Assembly: GCA_038501195.1 (NCBI GenBank)
Contig: JBBPUQ010000006.1
Coordinates: forward strand, 1,612,001 to 1,676,000
Origin: Nemania diffusa
Lineage: Eukaryota > Ascomycota > Sordariomycetes > Xylariales > Xylariaceae
Reading direction: 5' to 3'
DNA length: 64,000 bases
The first letter of the stretch is position 1. Every line of letters begins with the position of its first letter. Under the pieces are notes generated by a model, which did no database searches, was not told where the DNA came from, and saw nothing but the letters and a program-made list of their open reading frames with translations. Below, piece by piece: positions 22,034 to 34,400 of the stretch. The position numbers were made by a program, and so were the translations under genes.

Positions 22034-25000
22034 TCAGCTTTCAAACTCTACAATCCTTTGCGTCGCATTATTTGCTGTATACATCCGTTCCGCTTGCGCA
22101 TTATTGGCGTCAAGGTGCCTGGAACCGCCTGTCTCTTTGGTAGCTCCAGCGTCTGCGTCCGCGCCATCTAACAAATCTCTATCAGAGGATCGCACACTTC
22201 TTCTTTCTGCGTCTCCACTGTACGCCCCTGAAGACTTGATAGGGCCTTGAAGATCTTCCTCCTCTTCATCATCCTCATCCCTCTGCCCTGGTAGTGCGTT
22301 TTTCTCCAATTCGCGTTGTGCTTCTTCCATACGTCGTCGTACTTCTGCCGCAACGCGGGATGCATCTGTAACTATGTTGTCAAGCACACCTCGCAACCCG
22401 CGGCCAGCGCCCGCTAGCCCTGGCTGTGCTCCAGCTGAGGATACGGCAGCTGGGCGACTAAAATTTAGATTAGAGAAGGTTGTGAGTGACGAGGACTGGC
22501 TGGCCGCATTGGGCAAACCATCGATTATATGTAGTGAGGTGGGGAAGGAAGATTCAAAGAATTGTTCGAGAAGTTCATCTGCTAGAACAACCATGCGGAA
22601 CGTAGGCAGCGTAATGTGGAGAGGATTTGAAGGGTCAAGTGCGACATTTGCTTTTTCAGATTGGGCCTTTGACACACTTCTCGCAGCGATATTTTCAACT
22701 GGTGGTTTGCCAATTGCTGGAGGTATTAGCTCCTGATCAAGCTTCTTCTTGCCTCCAGTGTTTGGCATAGTCGAGGGACCTTCAAAAGCGAGAAGGTCCT
22801 CCTCCTCCTCTTCATCATCCCCGTCATCACCGATCGCAAACGTTCCTTCCTCAACTGATATATCCTCGAGTCCAGTTGACGTATTAGGACTGATGCTCTC
22901 AATAGCGTCATCATGGTTGCGAGAATGATCAGGGTCAGCATATTCAAAACAACGTCTAATGAAGGCGCTGACACTCCCAAGGAAACGTTCATTTACAGTG
23001 CCACCTATCGGCGGGCTCAATGAAGCGCTATCCGTTTCTATCATGCCGTTTAGCATCGTCGTTGAGTTGGAATGACTAAGGGCTCCTTCGAGCCCCCGCC
23101 TAGAAAGGAATAGAAGTGCTTCCGAGACTCGTAAGATACCCTCACGATCTACTTTGCCATCCCCGTCATCATCGTAGAGCTCGAAAAAGTAGGTGATGGT
23201 ACCCATGATGTCCCTCCCTCCCTTAATTTGAGCTAGCCCAGTAACGACATTCTGTAACGTTAGACTTGAACTATTGGTCACATCCCATTTACGAAAAAGC
23301 CTTTGCATAAACTCGTGATTGGCCGGTTCCGGACCACTGCCCCATGGTGAAAGTGGGTTAGGATCAGACCGTCTAAAGCTTCCAAAATACGAATTATTGT
23401 CTGAGGCAGGATCGCGTCGAGAAACCGCTGGCGCATCTGAAATTGCCCATTTGGAAATACTAGCTAAGAACTCTCGGAAAGCATCATAATCCATTAGACT
23501 AGTACTAGGGCCAAGACCGACTCGACCCCTCTCAACACCGTGGTCATGGTGCTCTGCGAATGCTTCACTGGCTCTCGTTTTGCTAGCCTTTGCACGACGA
23601 AGTTGTTCTTCCTGAATGATGCAATCGCGCTGTTGCCGCTCGTATAGAACCCCGTAAAACCGATCATAGAGAGCACCGAGTTCTTCTGGGCTTAGAAGCT
23701 TGCTATCAGGGCCTAGATTACGGATAGCTGTTCGTTTAGCGAAGTTCTCAATGTTATTGAGGACTGCGTCTTTATTTTTCAGCCGTAGGTCTTGTATGGT
23801 ACTGTGTGTGATGGCGGAGAATTCTTTGAAAGCGACAACCATAAGTTCCTGAAATCGATTGATCGCACGTAGCTTAGGGTTCTCGGATTTAGGGTGTGCG
23901 GACTCATCTAGACGTGAGAAGTAAGATTTGAGGACTGAAATAAAAGCGCCATCATCTGTTGCATCGAGCAGTTCTTCGCCGTTGATCCGTAAGATAGCCA
24001 AACCGACCTGAAAAAGAACCTTGGGTCCCTCGACAAAAAAGACGTCCAGAACTCTAAAGGCAAATACTAGCGGCATAGAGTTGATATAAAGAGATAAAAA
24101 CCAAGGAAGAGACACGACTGAGAGTTGAACATCACTCTTAACTAGATGCTCCCACAAAATGGGCATGGTCTTCTCGACGAGCGACTCAAACACTTTCTGG
24201 TCCAGGAGTGTGCCGTACATGGTGGATGAATAGTATCCGGGCACTAGTTTGTCACATAGAGCCGAGAGTAGAAAAAAGGCTTGCGTTTCTGACATGTAGA
24301 TAAGGAGGGCGGCTACCACGATATTCATAGCTTGACAATAACCAACGTCAGGGTTTATCCAACTGTAGGCAGTCAGAACCCGACGAAGCCGATTAATGCC
24401 ATCTTCGCTTTGAAAGCCGGGGTACTCGGGAAGGCTGCGATTCAAATCCTTCTCTATTTCGTCAATAGCGAGGGACTCGCGACCAGAAAATTTGTCAAGA
24501 GTCTCGGTATAGAGTGTGGGGGTTTCAAGTCGAAGATATAATGAACCAGAGGTCAATTCCCACATCTCGCCCCTTAGGCGGTTGGGGAGTCCAACTCTTA
24601 TCAGCTTGTGGAAGGTAGGTTGACGGATTAACGTTGCATTGCGGCCGTTATCGCGTAAATACTCAGCCCATAACCTCATCTTTGCGCGGTCTCTCAGCTT
24701 CTTTGGGTCGCCTGGGTATTTAAAGACTACACCGAGGCCGGCGTCAGGGGACGCGGCATTCTTCTTTTCCTCGGGCCGTAGTAGGTATTCTGAATAGCAC
24801 TCGGCTACAACCCTTTTCAGCTTGCCGACGCTCCCGACAGCTCCTCGCAGACCTTTCTTGAGCCCATCGCAAAACCTCTCGCAGGCCTGACGGTTGCCGG
24901 CAAGCTGTATTGTGATTCTTTGCTCCCGGAAATCCTTGCGCTCCTTCAGAGCCTCCTTGTCCTTGGCCTGTTCTTGGCTAATTCCGTTCCAGGTTGTGAG

Positions 25001-25503
25001 CGCAAGGGAGAACTGGGTGGAACAGTGTGTCAGCCACGTGGAATCTACAAGAGTATCATGCTGTTTACCTGGAAGTTCTGGCTGTTTAAACGCTCGACGC
25101 GTCGTATCGCGCAGAGAGGAAAGGTGAAGCCGTTGCCGCTGGGCCCGGCACCATGGGTTTGGCCGGTGAAAGCAGAGGATGTAAAGGTACTAGCGGTCTG
25201 GGCGAAGCTCGACGGGGTGGTGGAGAAGCAAAGATAGGACTCGGAGAGATGTAGCCTTCCTGCATAATGCCAACCTCGATCGTGGTCTTTGCCGCCATGG
25301 GTGACGTTCGATGGGGGGATGGTAAGTTCGGCGGGTATCTCAAATAGAGGCTTCTGGGAGCTTGGGAGACGGAACTGGCTTTGGAAGAGAGAGGCTTTGG
25401 AGGGATTTCTGTCGGAGTTGGTCAGGTTCAGGCCCTGCATGGGATCAATCAGCTGCTGGGCGGCCGACTGAGCCTTCTGGACAAAGCTCGAGATATTGAA
25501 CAT
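22034..25503 (-). CDS. GRAM-TBC-EF-hand Rab GTPase-activating protein (Gyp2/Mdr1-like)
   Basis: Two exons, 25503-25069 and 25012-22034, encode 1137 residues. The 56-nt intron has a GTAAAC donor, GGCTGAC branch and CCCAG acceptor. The N-terminus carries a GRAM domain (about 75-150, GRLHLSESYLCFSTTP). A second region follows to about 250, then the TBC domain (about 284-490). The TBC shows both catalytic fingers: IEKDLNR with the arginine finger (about Arg336) and YCQ with the glutamine finger (about Gln372), so it should be an active GAP stimulating GTP hydrolysis by a Rab. At about 718-771 is an EF-hand pair; its clearest loop, DDDGDGKVDREG, has Gly instead of Glu at position 12, so calcium binding may be weak. 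The C-terminal third is acidic and low-complexity, ending in a short coiled-coil-like helix (RRRMEEAQRELE). The order GRAM-TBC-EF matches yeast Gyp2. The start is the first ATG of exon 1. Confidence 0.9.
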
Positions 25504-25714
25504 GGTTGCCGCAGCTCAGTGCGCTTGAGCACGTCGTCGACGATATGGGGGTTAATTCATAGCGGAAGTCAGCTTTCGGTGTTCGCACGGTTAACGAGCC
25601 TGTTCCGTAATAAAGCGGGATGAAGGGTCAGATAATAGAGCGCATGTGCCTATGTCTAGGTGCTAGGTGGGTTGGTGGGTGGTTGTGTGGTTGTGGCCTG
25701 TATCTACAAAGTAG

Positions 25715-25752
25715 ATAGATAGATACTGGGTAGGTAGGTAGGTAGGTAGTCG
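25715..25752. repeat. GATA/GTAG microsatellite
   Basis: A short run of GATA-type units (TAGATAGATAGATA) is followed by five to six GTAG units. It lies in the shared upstream region of the Rab GAP and kinase genes. Confidence 0.7.
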
Positions 25753-27719
25753 GTGGTCCGTAGTGTCAGGTGTGACTGGAGATGGTGTCGTGGGGTTGGT
25801 CTGTTCTGCCTGCTACTTACCTACCTAGGTCTAGGCATTCATAGGCAGGGAAGGGTGCATCAGTGCAATCTTGGATTCTCTCGCTCAACTCCAGCCGCAA
25901 CAATACCTATAGGTAGCTAGAGTAGGAGCATTGATGCTAATGGCAGGGGTAGGTCACTGTGGGTATAACGGCACATAAGTGACCTCCTAGTGTACATAAA
26001 GTACCTAGGTACAACTAGCCTGGAAACATGAAGCTCTCCTGAATTTGCTGACTCAGCCACCGAACCCGTAAATGGTTAGATAATCAGTTACGATCTATCC
26101 GATAGTACCTACCTACTGTAGGTAGTCACCACCACTTGTAAACTTATCTAAGCTTATCAAGAAGACAAAGAGAAGCTTATTGCGCGTGCCTTTGTTCAGG
26201 GTTCTGTACTGCGAGTACCTAATGGATAGAATTTTACTAGCAAATAAACATTGGAAAACAGTCATAAGTCACTATTTTAACTGTGTCCTTATTAGAATAA
26301 ATCCCTGTGTAGCAACTCCTAGATGCAAACCGGGACGGAGTTTGGTAAGTAGTATATAGCTCCCGTTAATTGTGGTGGTAAAACACTATTTTGTATCGTA
26401 TAACTTATGATAGAAGCTTACGTGCGCTGTACTTTGAGCGCACTGCCTGGAGATCAAATGTTATGCTATTTTACTTACATGAATTGGTGATTTTAGTCAA
26501 TGGGCTAGGAGATCAATACCTATTCATCAGGCATCTCTGTTATCCGTGTCTTGCTGTGTCTTGCTGTGTAGCAACAAAGCTTATTTCCGTGTTGACTTTA
26601 TTGAAATGGTGCCTTCCGAGGAGTGGCAAGATAAAAGTTTCTCTCTCATCCGGTATAAGTAGAAATTGAAGTACTGAAGAACCAGCTACCAGGTAGGTAG
26701 ACAGTTCTATGAGATATACAATATTGTTTTGTTTTCAAGGACAATTCGCAAATGAAGAGACAAATAGATCTACAGCATGTATGTAGATACAATATTACAT
26801 TACACGGCTGGAATCAATGAACTTCTATGATACAGACTGTCTATTGGTTGCTGCCAATCATAACCCACGTTTTCTACCTTGTTTCTTTTACTGACTGGGT
26901 GTACAACATATACCTACGACATCCCTATGTATAGGTACAGCAGATCAATCTTCTTACCGATTCGTGCATCTCGCCCACTAAGAGGTAGGTCCTAGATACA
27001 TATGTAGGCTATATCGGCGTGAGATGAGGACCCCACTCTCCACCTTTCTCCATAACCCCGCCGCCTACCTACGACTATACATACATGTTCCAAATCCAGT
27101 CAGCATTTCTATAGGTAGGAGTTAAGGTACAGTACGTCATTGTTATAGGTCTATGGCGGATTTCGTCTTCCTGACCTCTGTTCCCAACCTTGCAATTACA
27201 CATACATAGTACAGTACACTAATGTTTTAGATGGATGTCTCAATAATGCATACCTACCTATGTATGTTAGGAGCCTTCTAGATAGGCAAGGTCGAATTGC
27301 AATGTGAATCTTACAACGCTGCTGCTTCTCTGCCCACTGCGTGGTAGGTGGTGGTATCCTGTACTCTGTACCTGAATTCAAATACTGGATCATCGATCCT
27401 TCAGACTACCTACTACCTACCTCTCTAGAGACTACCTAACTAACCTAGTAGGTAGTCACTACCTGAGCGCACCGGCATTTTCAACATGGCTGACACGCTG
27501 CATCCAGATAGACAGGCACCTACCTACCTACCTAATCTTACAAAATGAACTCCGCAGCATCCAGATGGCCCACGCCACCCGCCCGCCTGCCCGCAATGTT
27601 GTGCCTTAAGTATGCTTACCAGTAGTATGCATAGGGTATCTAGTAGCGTACCTAGTGTGAAAACATCTTGGTGTCGGTGGGCGGGATCCATTGTCTGCAT
27701 GTGGATCTGACATGGTGAC

Positions 27720-27800
27720 ACCCCCCCATCCTCCTCCTCAACCGATCAGCCTCCTCTTGCTCCTCTTGCTTCTCCTCCTCCTCCTTCTCCTCCCCCTTAT
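27720..27800 (+). promoter_or_regulatory. Pyrimidine-rich tract upstream of the kinase gene
   Basis: Nearly continuous C/T with CTC and CTT repeats, about 130-210 bases before the start codon. Such CT-rich tracts are common around transcription starts in filamentous fungi. The opposite strand shows a spurious Glu-rich frame. Confidence 0.45.
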
Positions 27801-27929
27801 TAGCTGCGTGCCTACCGCAACCGATGATCAATGCGCTGCCATTGCGCTTGTTCCCGGCCTCCCAATGCTGACCCCCCAACAGCATAGGGTCAACCCGAGT
27901 CTACAAAGCCGCAAGGCATTGCATTGATT

Positions 27930-29353
27930 ATGGCCGCGACAGTTGCTTCGAAGCCAGGTCTAGTACCGGGCACCGTGCCAGACCCCAATTCCGTCCCCAT
28001 CGCAATGACAGCAATGGATGCTGGTGGCGGGGCTTCCCAGCAAGAAGGTCAAGGTAGCGAGGATGCGGGGCCTAGAGTACCACCGCAGCACCAGCGAGTA
28101 AAACTCAGCGACTTTTCTCTCGTCCGAACCCTCGGTACCGGTATGTACACATCCGATTTCTATACTGTGCCCTTCCTTCAACTGTTCCTTCGTTTGCCCG
28201 TCTCCTTTCGTGATCGCGCTGTGTTGGCTAGATGCGCTTTGCATGCGCTGGTCTTGTCGTTGAGAGTGTCGAGTGTTTACGTTGGTGAGACAAAACCTAC
28301 TGTCACTAACACGAGGGCTGCATCCGTGGTGTGCATCAGGAACTTTTGCCCGAGTCTGTCTTGTTCGTCCAGCTGTCGGAAGCGATGAAGACAAAGAGAA
28401 AGTCTTTGCTCTGAAGATCCTGCGAAAGACCGAAGTCATCAAGCTCAAACAAGTCGACCACGTCCGAGACGAGCGCCGAATCCTCAGCGATGTCGCCGGC
28501 CACCCCTTCATAACCAGGCTAATCACCACCTTTTCCGACTTCGACTCCCTTTACATGCTTCTCGACTATATTCCTGGTGGTGAACTGTTCAGCTATCTAC
28601 GGAGGCATCGTCGATTCTCGGAAGAGTGGGCGCAATTCTACTCGGCCGAAATTGTTTTGGTGCTCGAATTCTTACATGAACATCAAGGCGGCGTGGCGTA
28701 CAGGGACCTCAAGCCTGAGAATCTACTACTGGACGGTGAAGGACATGTTAAGCTTGTAGATTTCGGTTTCGCGAAGAGGTTGGGGAGTACAGATGATAGG
28801 CCAGTCGAAACCTATACCCTCTGCGGTACCCCAGAATATCTCGCTCCTGAGGTGATCCAAAACAAAGGTCACACCACGGCAGTTGACTGGTGGGCCTTGG
28901 GAATTCTGATATACGAATTCCTTACCGGATACCCCCCATTCTGGCACCAAAACCCAATTGAAATTTATAAACAGTAGGTCCCCTTGGCTACCTTGTGTTC
29001 TAGGTCTCATGTCAATACTTTTTAGGATCATTGAGAAGCCCGTCCTTTTTCCACAAGAGCCGCCTGTTTCTCCAGATGCGCAGCATATTATTCGGTCATT
29101 CTGCACAGTGGATCGCTCAAAACGTTTGGGAAACATGAATGGTGGCTCCCAACAAGTTAAAGCTCATCCATTTTTCCGGGGCGTCGACTGGCAAGCTCTC
29201 TATCAACGTCGGATCCACCCACCCATTACACCTAACGTACGGTATCCGGGTGATGCACAGTGTTTTGATGTATATCCCGAGGACGACGGTAGGCGAGAGC
29301 CATATACTGAGTCAATGATTAGTCAGTTCGACCATTTGTTCAACAGCTTTTAA
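27930..29353 (+). CDS. cAMP-dependent protein kinase catalytic subunit
   Basis: Three exons, 27930-28140, 28340-28973 and 29026-29353, encode 390 residues. The frame is kept over a 199-nt intron (branch CACTAACAC) and a 52-nt intron. After an Ala/Gly/Pro-rich N-terminus of about 55 residues comes an AGC-type kinase domain. The Gly-rich loop LGTGTFARV spans intron 1; then VFALK (Lys96), YRDLKPEN (Asp193), DFG (Asp211), and the activation loop TYTLCGTPEYLAPE with phospho-site Thr230. The protein ends in FNSF, the C-terminal FxxF motif of PKA. Held inactive by a regulatory subunit and freed by cAMP, PKA controls growth, germination and nutrient responses. Many ascomycetes have two catalytic subunits; the short N-terminus and sequence suggest the second, lesser type, but this is inference. 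The ATG at 27930 is the first in frame. Confidence 0.92.
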
Positions 29354-30666
29354 AAAACGCATGATGCTACGACTTTACGCATGTTTCATCACGAATTACA
29401 TACATGATACTCGAGGGGCATTCAAAGCGTCTTACAATAGACTATGAGGAGCTAGGGGCAGGCTCGTTCGTGATAGCGTTCTCTTTTTAACATTGTATAG
29501 AGCAGCTGGAGGTTATGAAGCTAGAGAGGCGGTAAGCGAGATTGTCCCTTCCCGAACCCCCCTCTCTGCGTCATACTTTTGAGGTTGCATAGTAGGAGCT
29601 TCATCATACATGATCCTAACGTTATCTACAGACGCGAAGCCGATTAAGCGGCTTAAACCATTTGGCTTCCCATGATTGGCATTGCAAATTCCAATTTTCG
29701 ATAATAAGCGAACTTCTTTGATCTAGGTCACAGTTGAATAATTGAGCAAGTAACTCATTGGCAATGTGGTACTAGGATGTACATCGCTAAATACTATTGT
29801 TGTTGCTGGCTTGTTTAACTTAGCAGCGATTTGTATTCTAGAAGCAAGATACTTGGGTTTAGATCATAGCTAACAAGACAAAACCATATAGGAAGATTAC
29901 AAAAAATGCACAACGTTACAGGTTAGAATATAAGCTAATCCCCCATCTTTACATTAATCTCAGGGGCAGAGGTCCAGAAGAACGGGATTGGCGTGGTACT
30001 GAGCTTGTTGGTAGATTTTAACGGGGCGTTGAACTTCGCTCCCGTTACACATAGGCCCAGATGCTGTACCGGTTTGCAATAGATTCGCGCTACGTCTCAT
30101 TTGATATGGTAACTCGACGTGAAAGAATATTTCACTATTTGATAGCGCCTATGGCTATTAACTAGTTGGCAGGTTTCATTCCAGGGCATCGCATTAGCCC
30201 AGGACCATGTGTCACAGAAAAATGACGCCGTTAATCCATGATTGAATTGACGATATATAAGGGCCTTACGCGACACTATGGCATGCCTGTAGTCGCGTGG
30301 TAGATTGGTGCTATGCATACCTATCTTAATATAAACAGATGTATTTATAGTTGCTCCAAGGGGTGAACAACACCTATCTAGCTCATTGTTAGAAACGAGG
30401 GTACTATTCACAATGACGCGAGAATTATTCCCAATTGCTGCTGTTATTCCCTAGATATATTTGAGACACAAGATGCGCATACACACAGTGTCTTCCACAA
30501 ACCGTATACTAGCAGAAATATACACAGCTTTCATTAGCCAATTTGTTGAGGACTGTAGCATTAACGGACTAAACATTACTTCGCATAGCAGCAATCACGT
30601 ATCACCTAGCCAATCCTGACGCAATACTCAGGCCTGTTTACCGAGGTCGACAGCACAGATCACCAC
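29354..30666. other. Intergenic between the kinase and tRNA-Ala
   Basis: AT-leaning spacer of 1.3 kb holding the 3' untranslated region of the kinase gene. A minus-strand open frame (30411-30097) has no domain. No supported gene or repeat. Confidence 0.55.
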
Positions 30667-30738
30667 GGGCTTGTGGTTTAGTGGTATAATACTCCCTTAG
30701 CATGGGAGTGGTCCGGGGTTCGATTCCCCGCGAGTCCA
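30667..30738 (+). tRNA. tRNA-Ala (AGC)
   Basis: A 72-nt cloverleaf without intron. The acceptor arms are GGGCTTG and CGAGTCC with discriminator A. The anticodon stem CTCCC/GGGAG encloses TTAGCAT, anticodon AGC. The T arm is CCGGG-GTTCGAT-TCCCCG-like. Position 3 pairs as G:T(U) with position 70, the identity element of alanine tRNA. A T-run about 33 bases downstream could end Pol III transcription. It marks the left approach to AT-rich block 1. Confidence 0.92.
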
Positions 30739-31393
30739 ACGTCGGAGGTTAAATTCCTCCTGTATCAGCTTTTTATTGATTTCACTACCGCAATTGTTCG
30801 CGTTTGTTAGCGTTGCTTAGCTCTAAGGGTGTCCGCCTGTCATTTTAAACTTTACTTAACCTCTCTTTTTATTTTCTCTGTATTATAAACAAGTGTATGC
30901 GTGCTTCACTAAAGCATATATCGATAGTTTTAAGTAATTAATGTTGAAACTCGTTGTAATTGAATCGTACTTTACGTAACTTACTCCATATGACGGCAAA
31001 GCTTCAGCGAAATAAAAAACGAGATTTCAAAGATAAAAACGTTGAGGTTAGGCTTAAAGCTAGGTATTGATAACGTGGACTACTCTATAGGTTATGCTAT
31101 TTTCTTTATCACGTTTAACATCACTTGCTACAAGGGAATATATATCGCGTTAAGTAGCTATTGAAGATACAGCTGATACAAGTGCTTAATTGATGCCCTC
31201 TTTACGGCAGCGATATACTGGCTGGCCGTATTCTGTACCTAAAGCAAAGTAAAGCTAAGGGGGGAAAAGATGCCAGTGCTTGTTCACAAGCAGAAACTTT
31301 GGGGAAACCTCCTTCGCTATGCATATTACTATTCCTTGTAGTAAATATTACAATATGCTGCTAGGTGTTGAAAATTGTAATGCTTTGATTCAT
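30739..31393. other. Spacer between tRNA-Ala and AT-rich block 1
   Basis: Composition falls gradually from normal toward AT-rich. It has no open frame of note, no repeat and no tRNA remnant. Confidence 0.5.
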
Positions 31394-31492
31394 TAGGTAG
31401 TTTTACAGGCTTACTGGGCCTACTATACAACTTCTACACTACAACGCACACTTTTCGAGGCACAATTGCAGCGATTACAACACTGTTTTTAT
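31394..31492 (+). repeat. Repeat B, left-edge copy (little mutated)
   Basis: This 99-bp segment aligns without gaps, at a constant offset of 6033, to 37427-37525. Almost all differences are C here and T there, or G here and A there. It starts GGTAGTTTTACAGGC and ends CACTGTTTTTAT. It sits exactly where the sequence changes from ordinary to strongly AT-rich. Confidence 0.85.
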
Positions 31493-34400
31493 ATATTAAA
31501 GTTGAACAATTTGCTTGAATTAAAATTGCTGCATTATTAAGCAATACTAGTTTTTTTTTTAATAAACTATTTAATTATAATAGTTTTTACATATTTTACA
31601 AAGTATAAAACACTTAGAAAAAATTTTTTAGTTAACTTATTTGAACTAATTTAAAGTATAAAAGATTTAAGTATTAAGTTAACAATTTAGCTTTAAAACG
31701 AAGTAAAAATAACTAAAAACGAAACAATTTTAAGTATACTAAAACTTAGTAATGCAAAAAAGTTTTTTTGCCGACTTAAAAAAAAAGTATAAGCTAATAT
31801 AGCAAGTATTTTGCTGTTTATAAAAGAAAAAATTATATGTTGCAAACTTGTTTTACACTTGAAGCGTTTAAAACATAAAAAAAAAAAAAAAGAACAATTA
31901 ATAATATAAAAATATAAATGAGCACTATATTTAATTCAGTTTAACAGTTTAAAAATAATATTTAAGTTTTAAAAAATTTATAAGTATTTTTTTATTGTTA
32001 TAAAAACAGCAAAAAAGTTTTTTAGTGTTAATTTAAAACATATATTAACGATATATAAAAACAAACTATATTTAATAAACTTAATTAAACTTTAAATAAG
32101 CAAATATATATTAACAGTAGTTTTTTAGTTTTATACTAATTATATAATTAAATAAATAATAATAGTAGCTTTAATAACAAAGCTAAAAATATATAGTTTT
32201 AATATTAGTTTATAAATATATTGTTTTATAATATATGTAGTAATTTATAACTGTTTGTTTAAAAAATACTTATATGTAATATAAGCAATAAACTTGTTTG
32301 TTTAATAAATATTTAAACTAATAACTTTATATAAAGTTTGTTTTATAATTAATTTTGTAATAACTTAGATTTAAATATTTAATATTATACTTTATAGTAT
32401 AAACTTTTAAACTAAACAAGTTTTAAACTAAAAAGCTACTTTTTTAACGTTAACAATTTATAAAACTGTATATAATTAGTTATTTAATAAACAAGCTATT
32501 AATAGTTATAATAGAGCTTACAAAAAGCAAAAATACTGCTTTAAGTAAAATAATTCGATTTGTTTTTGAAACTTTAGCTTAATGCGTTATATTCAAAAAT
32601 ATATATGTAGCAAATATAGCTTAAAAATATACAAGTTATTAGTTTATACAAAAAAAGCATAAAATTTAATAGCTGTTTTAAATATAAAAAGTAGCTTAAA
32701 TATAACAATTTAAGTTTTAAACTTTAACAAAAGCAAAAGTTAGCTAATTATTATAGCGCTTTAAAACTGTTTGCTATTTATAATATAGTTTAAAATAAAT
32801 ATAGTTCTAACTTTTATAGTGTTTTTAAAAAAAAACCTAGAATTTAAAGCATTACTGTTTTTTTTATATATTAAAAACTAAAAAAAAGCACTAAAGTATT
32901 ACTTAAACACTTTAAACAAATTAATAACAAACATTTTTTAATACAACATATAACTAAAATGTAATTTGTTACTAATATTAGTAATATTTTTAAATCTAAA
33001 ATTAGTAAAAAAAAATTGCTAGTTTATTTTAGAACAAGTAGTTAAAAATTTACACTTAAGTTAAATATTTAAAATAAAAGCAAAAATGCTGCTATATAGC
33101 TTTTTTTTTAGCTTAATGTTTAAAAAAAACAGCAGTTAGTACAAAATATACTATTTGTTTTATTCTAATAGTAAATTAATAAACAACTATATTTAGGTTA
33201 AATATAGTACGTTTGAATATACTACAATATAAAACATATTCAACTTAGTACAAAAAGCTAGCTAAAGCGTATACTTAGTTAAAAAAAACTTAAAAAACGC
33301 GTTTTAAATTATTCTAGTAGCGAAATCGCAGCGCTAACTATTCAATTTTTTGTAAAAAAACCGCTATTTTTACAAAAACTGCTTGCTGTTTAACTTTTGT
33401 ACAGCTTTTTTTTTATTTAATATGTTTATAAAAAGTTTCTATTAAATGTTTAAGTTACTATTAAATACAAAACATTTCATATATTATTTAAACAATTTTA
33501 TATTTGTATTTTTAGTAGCAAAACAAAACAAAATATTTAAAACGTACTAAATTTATAATCAATTAGTAAATGCTTTAAATTTAATTTAAAACTGAAAAAA
33601 AAACAGCAAAAAAATATACTTAAAGCTTTTAAAAATTGAAATTAATACAATATTAATAAAAGCTTAGTTTTTTAAACAAAAAATAGCAAAAGCTTTTTAA
33701 TTAATTAACAAAATAATTTAAAAAAAAATAATATTGTACTACAAAATTAAATATATTACAAAATATTTAAGCTTTTATTTTATAGTAGTTTTAATTAGTA
33801 GAACTTTTTTAATAAACTTTTAAATTATATTAAAATTATACAGTTGTATATTGTTTTGTTTTTTATTTATAAATATAGCGCTTAATTTTAACTAATAATA
33901 CAACTTGTTTAATAAGTTTAATAAAATATATTTATTTTTTAATGTTAAAAAGCTATTAATATACTTGTTTATAAATATATTAAATACAAATATTAGTAGT
34001 TTTTAATACGAAAAAAGCTTGTTAAACAAAAATTAGCATTTATACTTTTTTATTACAAAAAAACAAACTTATAGCTACTTTTAAACAGCAGAAAAAAAGC
34101 TGTTACATATAAATACAGCTAAAATTATAGCTATTAAAATAGCTTTTTAGCATTAGTATAACTACTAAGTTTTAAATACAGTTATTATATATACTAATAA
34201 TACAACAATAAAAGTTAATTTAATTAATGCATTAATATATAATTTGTTATTGCTACAAGCACTATATAATATATTAATAGTAGCAGCTAGCTAAAATATT
34301 TATTTTTAAGTCCGCTAAATAATTTCTGCTAACAATAGTTTAACAGATATTTTTTTATGCTTTAATGTTGAAGCAATAATTAATATATGTTTAAACTAGT

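Larger units (their letters stand above)
25504..27929. other. Intergenic, divergent promoters of Rab GAP and PKA genes
   Basis: A 2.4-kb spacer between two divergent genes. It contains a GTAG-type microsatellite near 25715-25752, the palindrome TACCTAGGTA at 26002-26011, many CCTACCTA clusters, and just before the kinase start a pyrimidine-rich tract (about 27720-27800, CTC/CTT repeats) typical of fungal promoters and leaders. No supported gene; the short frames lack domains. Confidence 0.6.
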
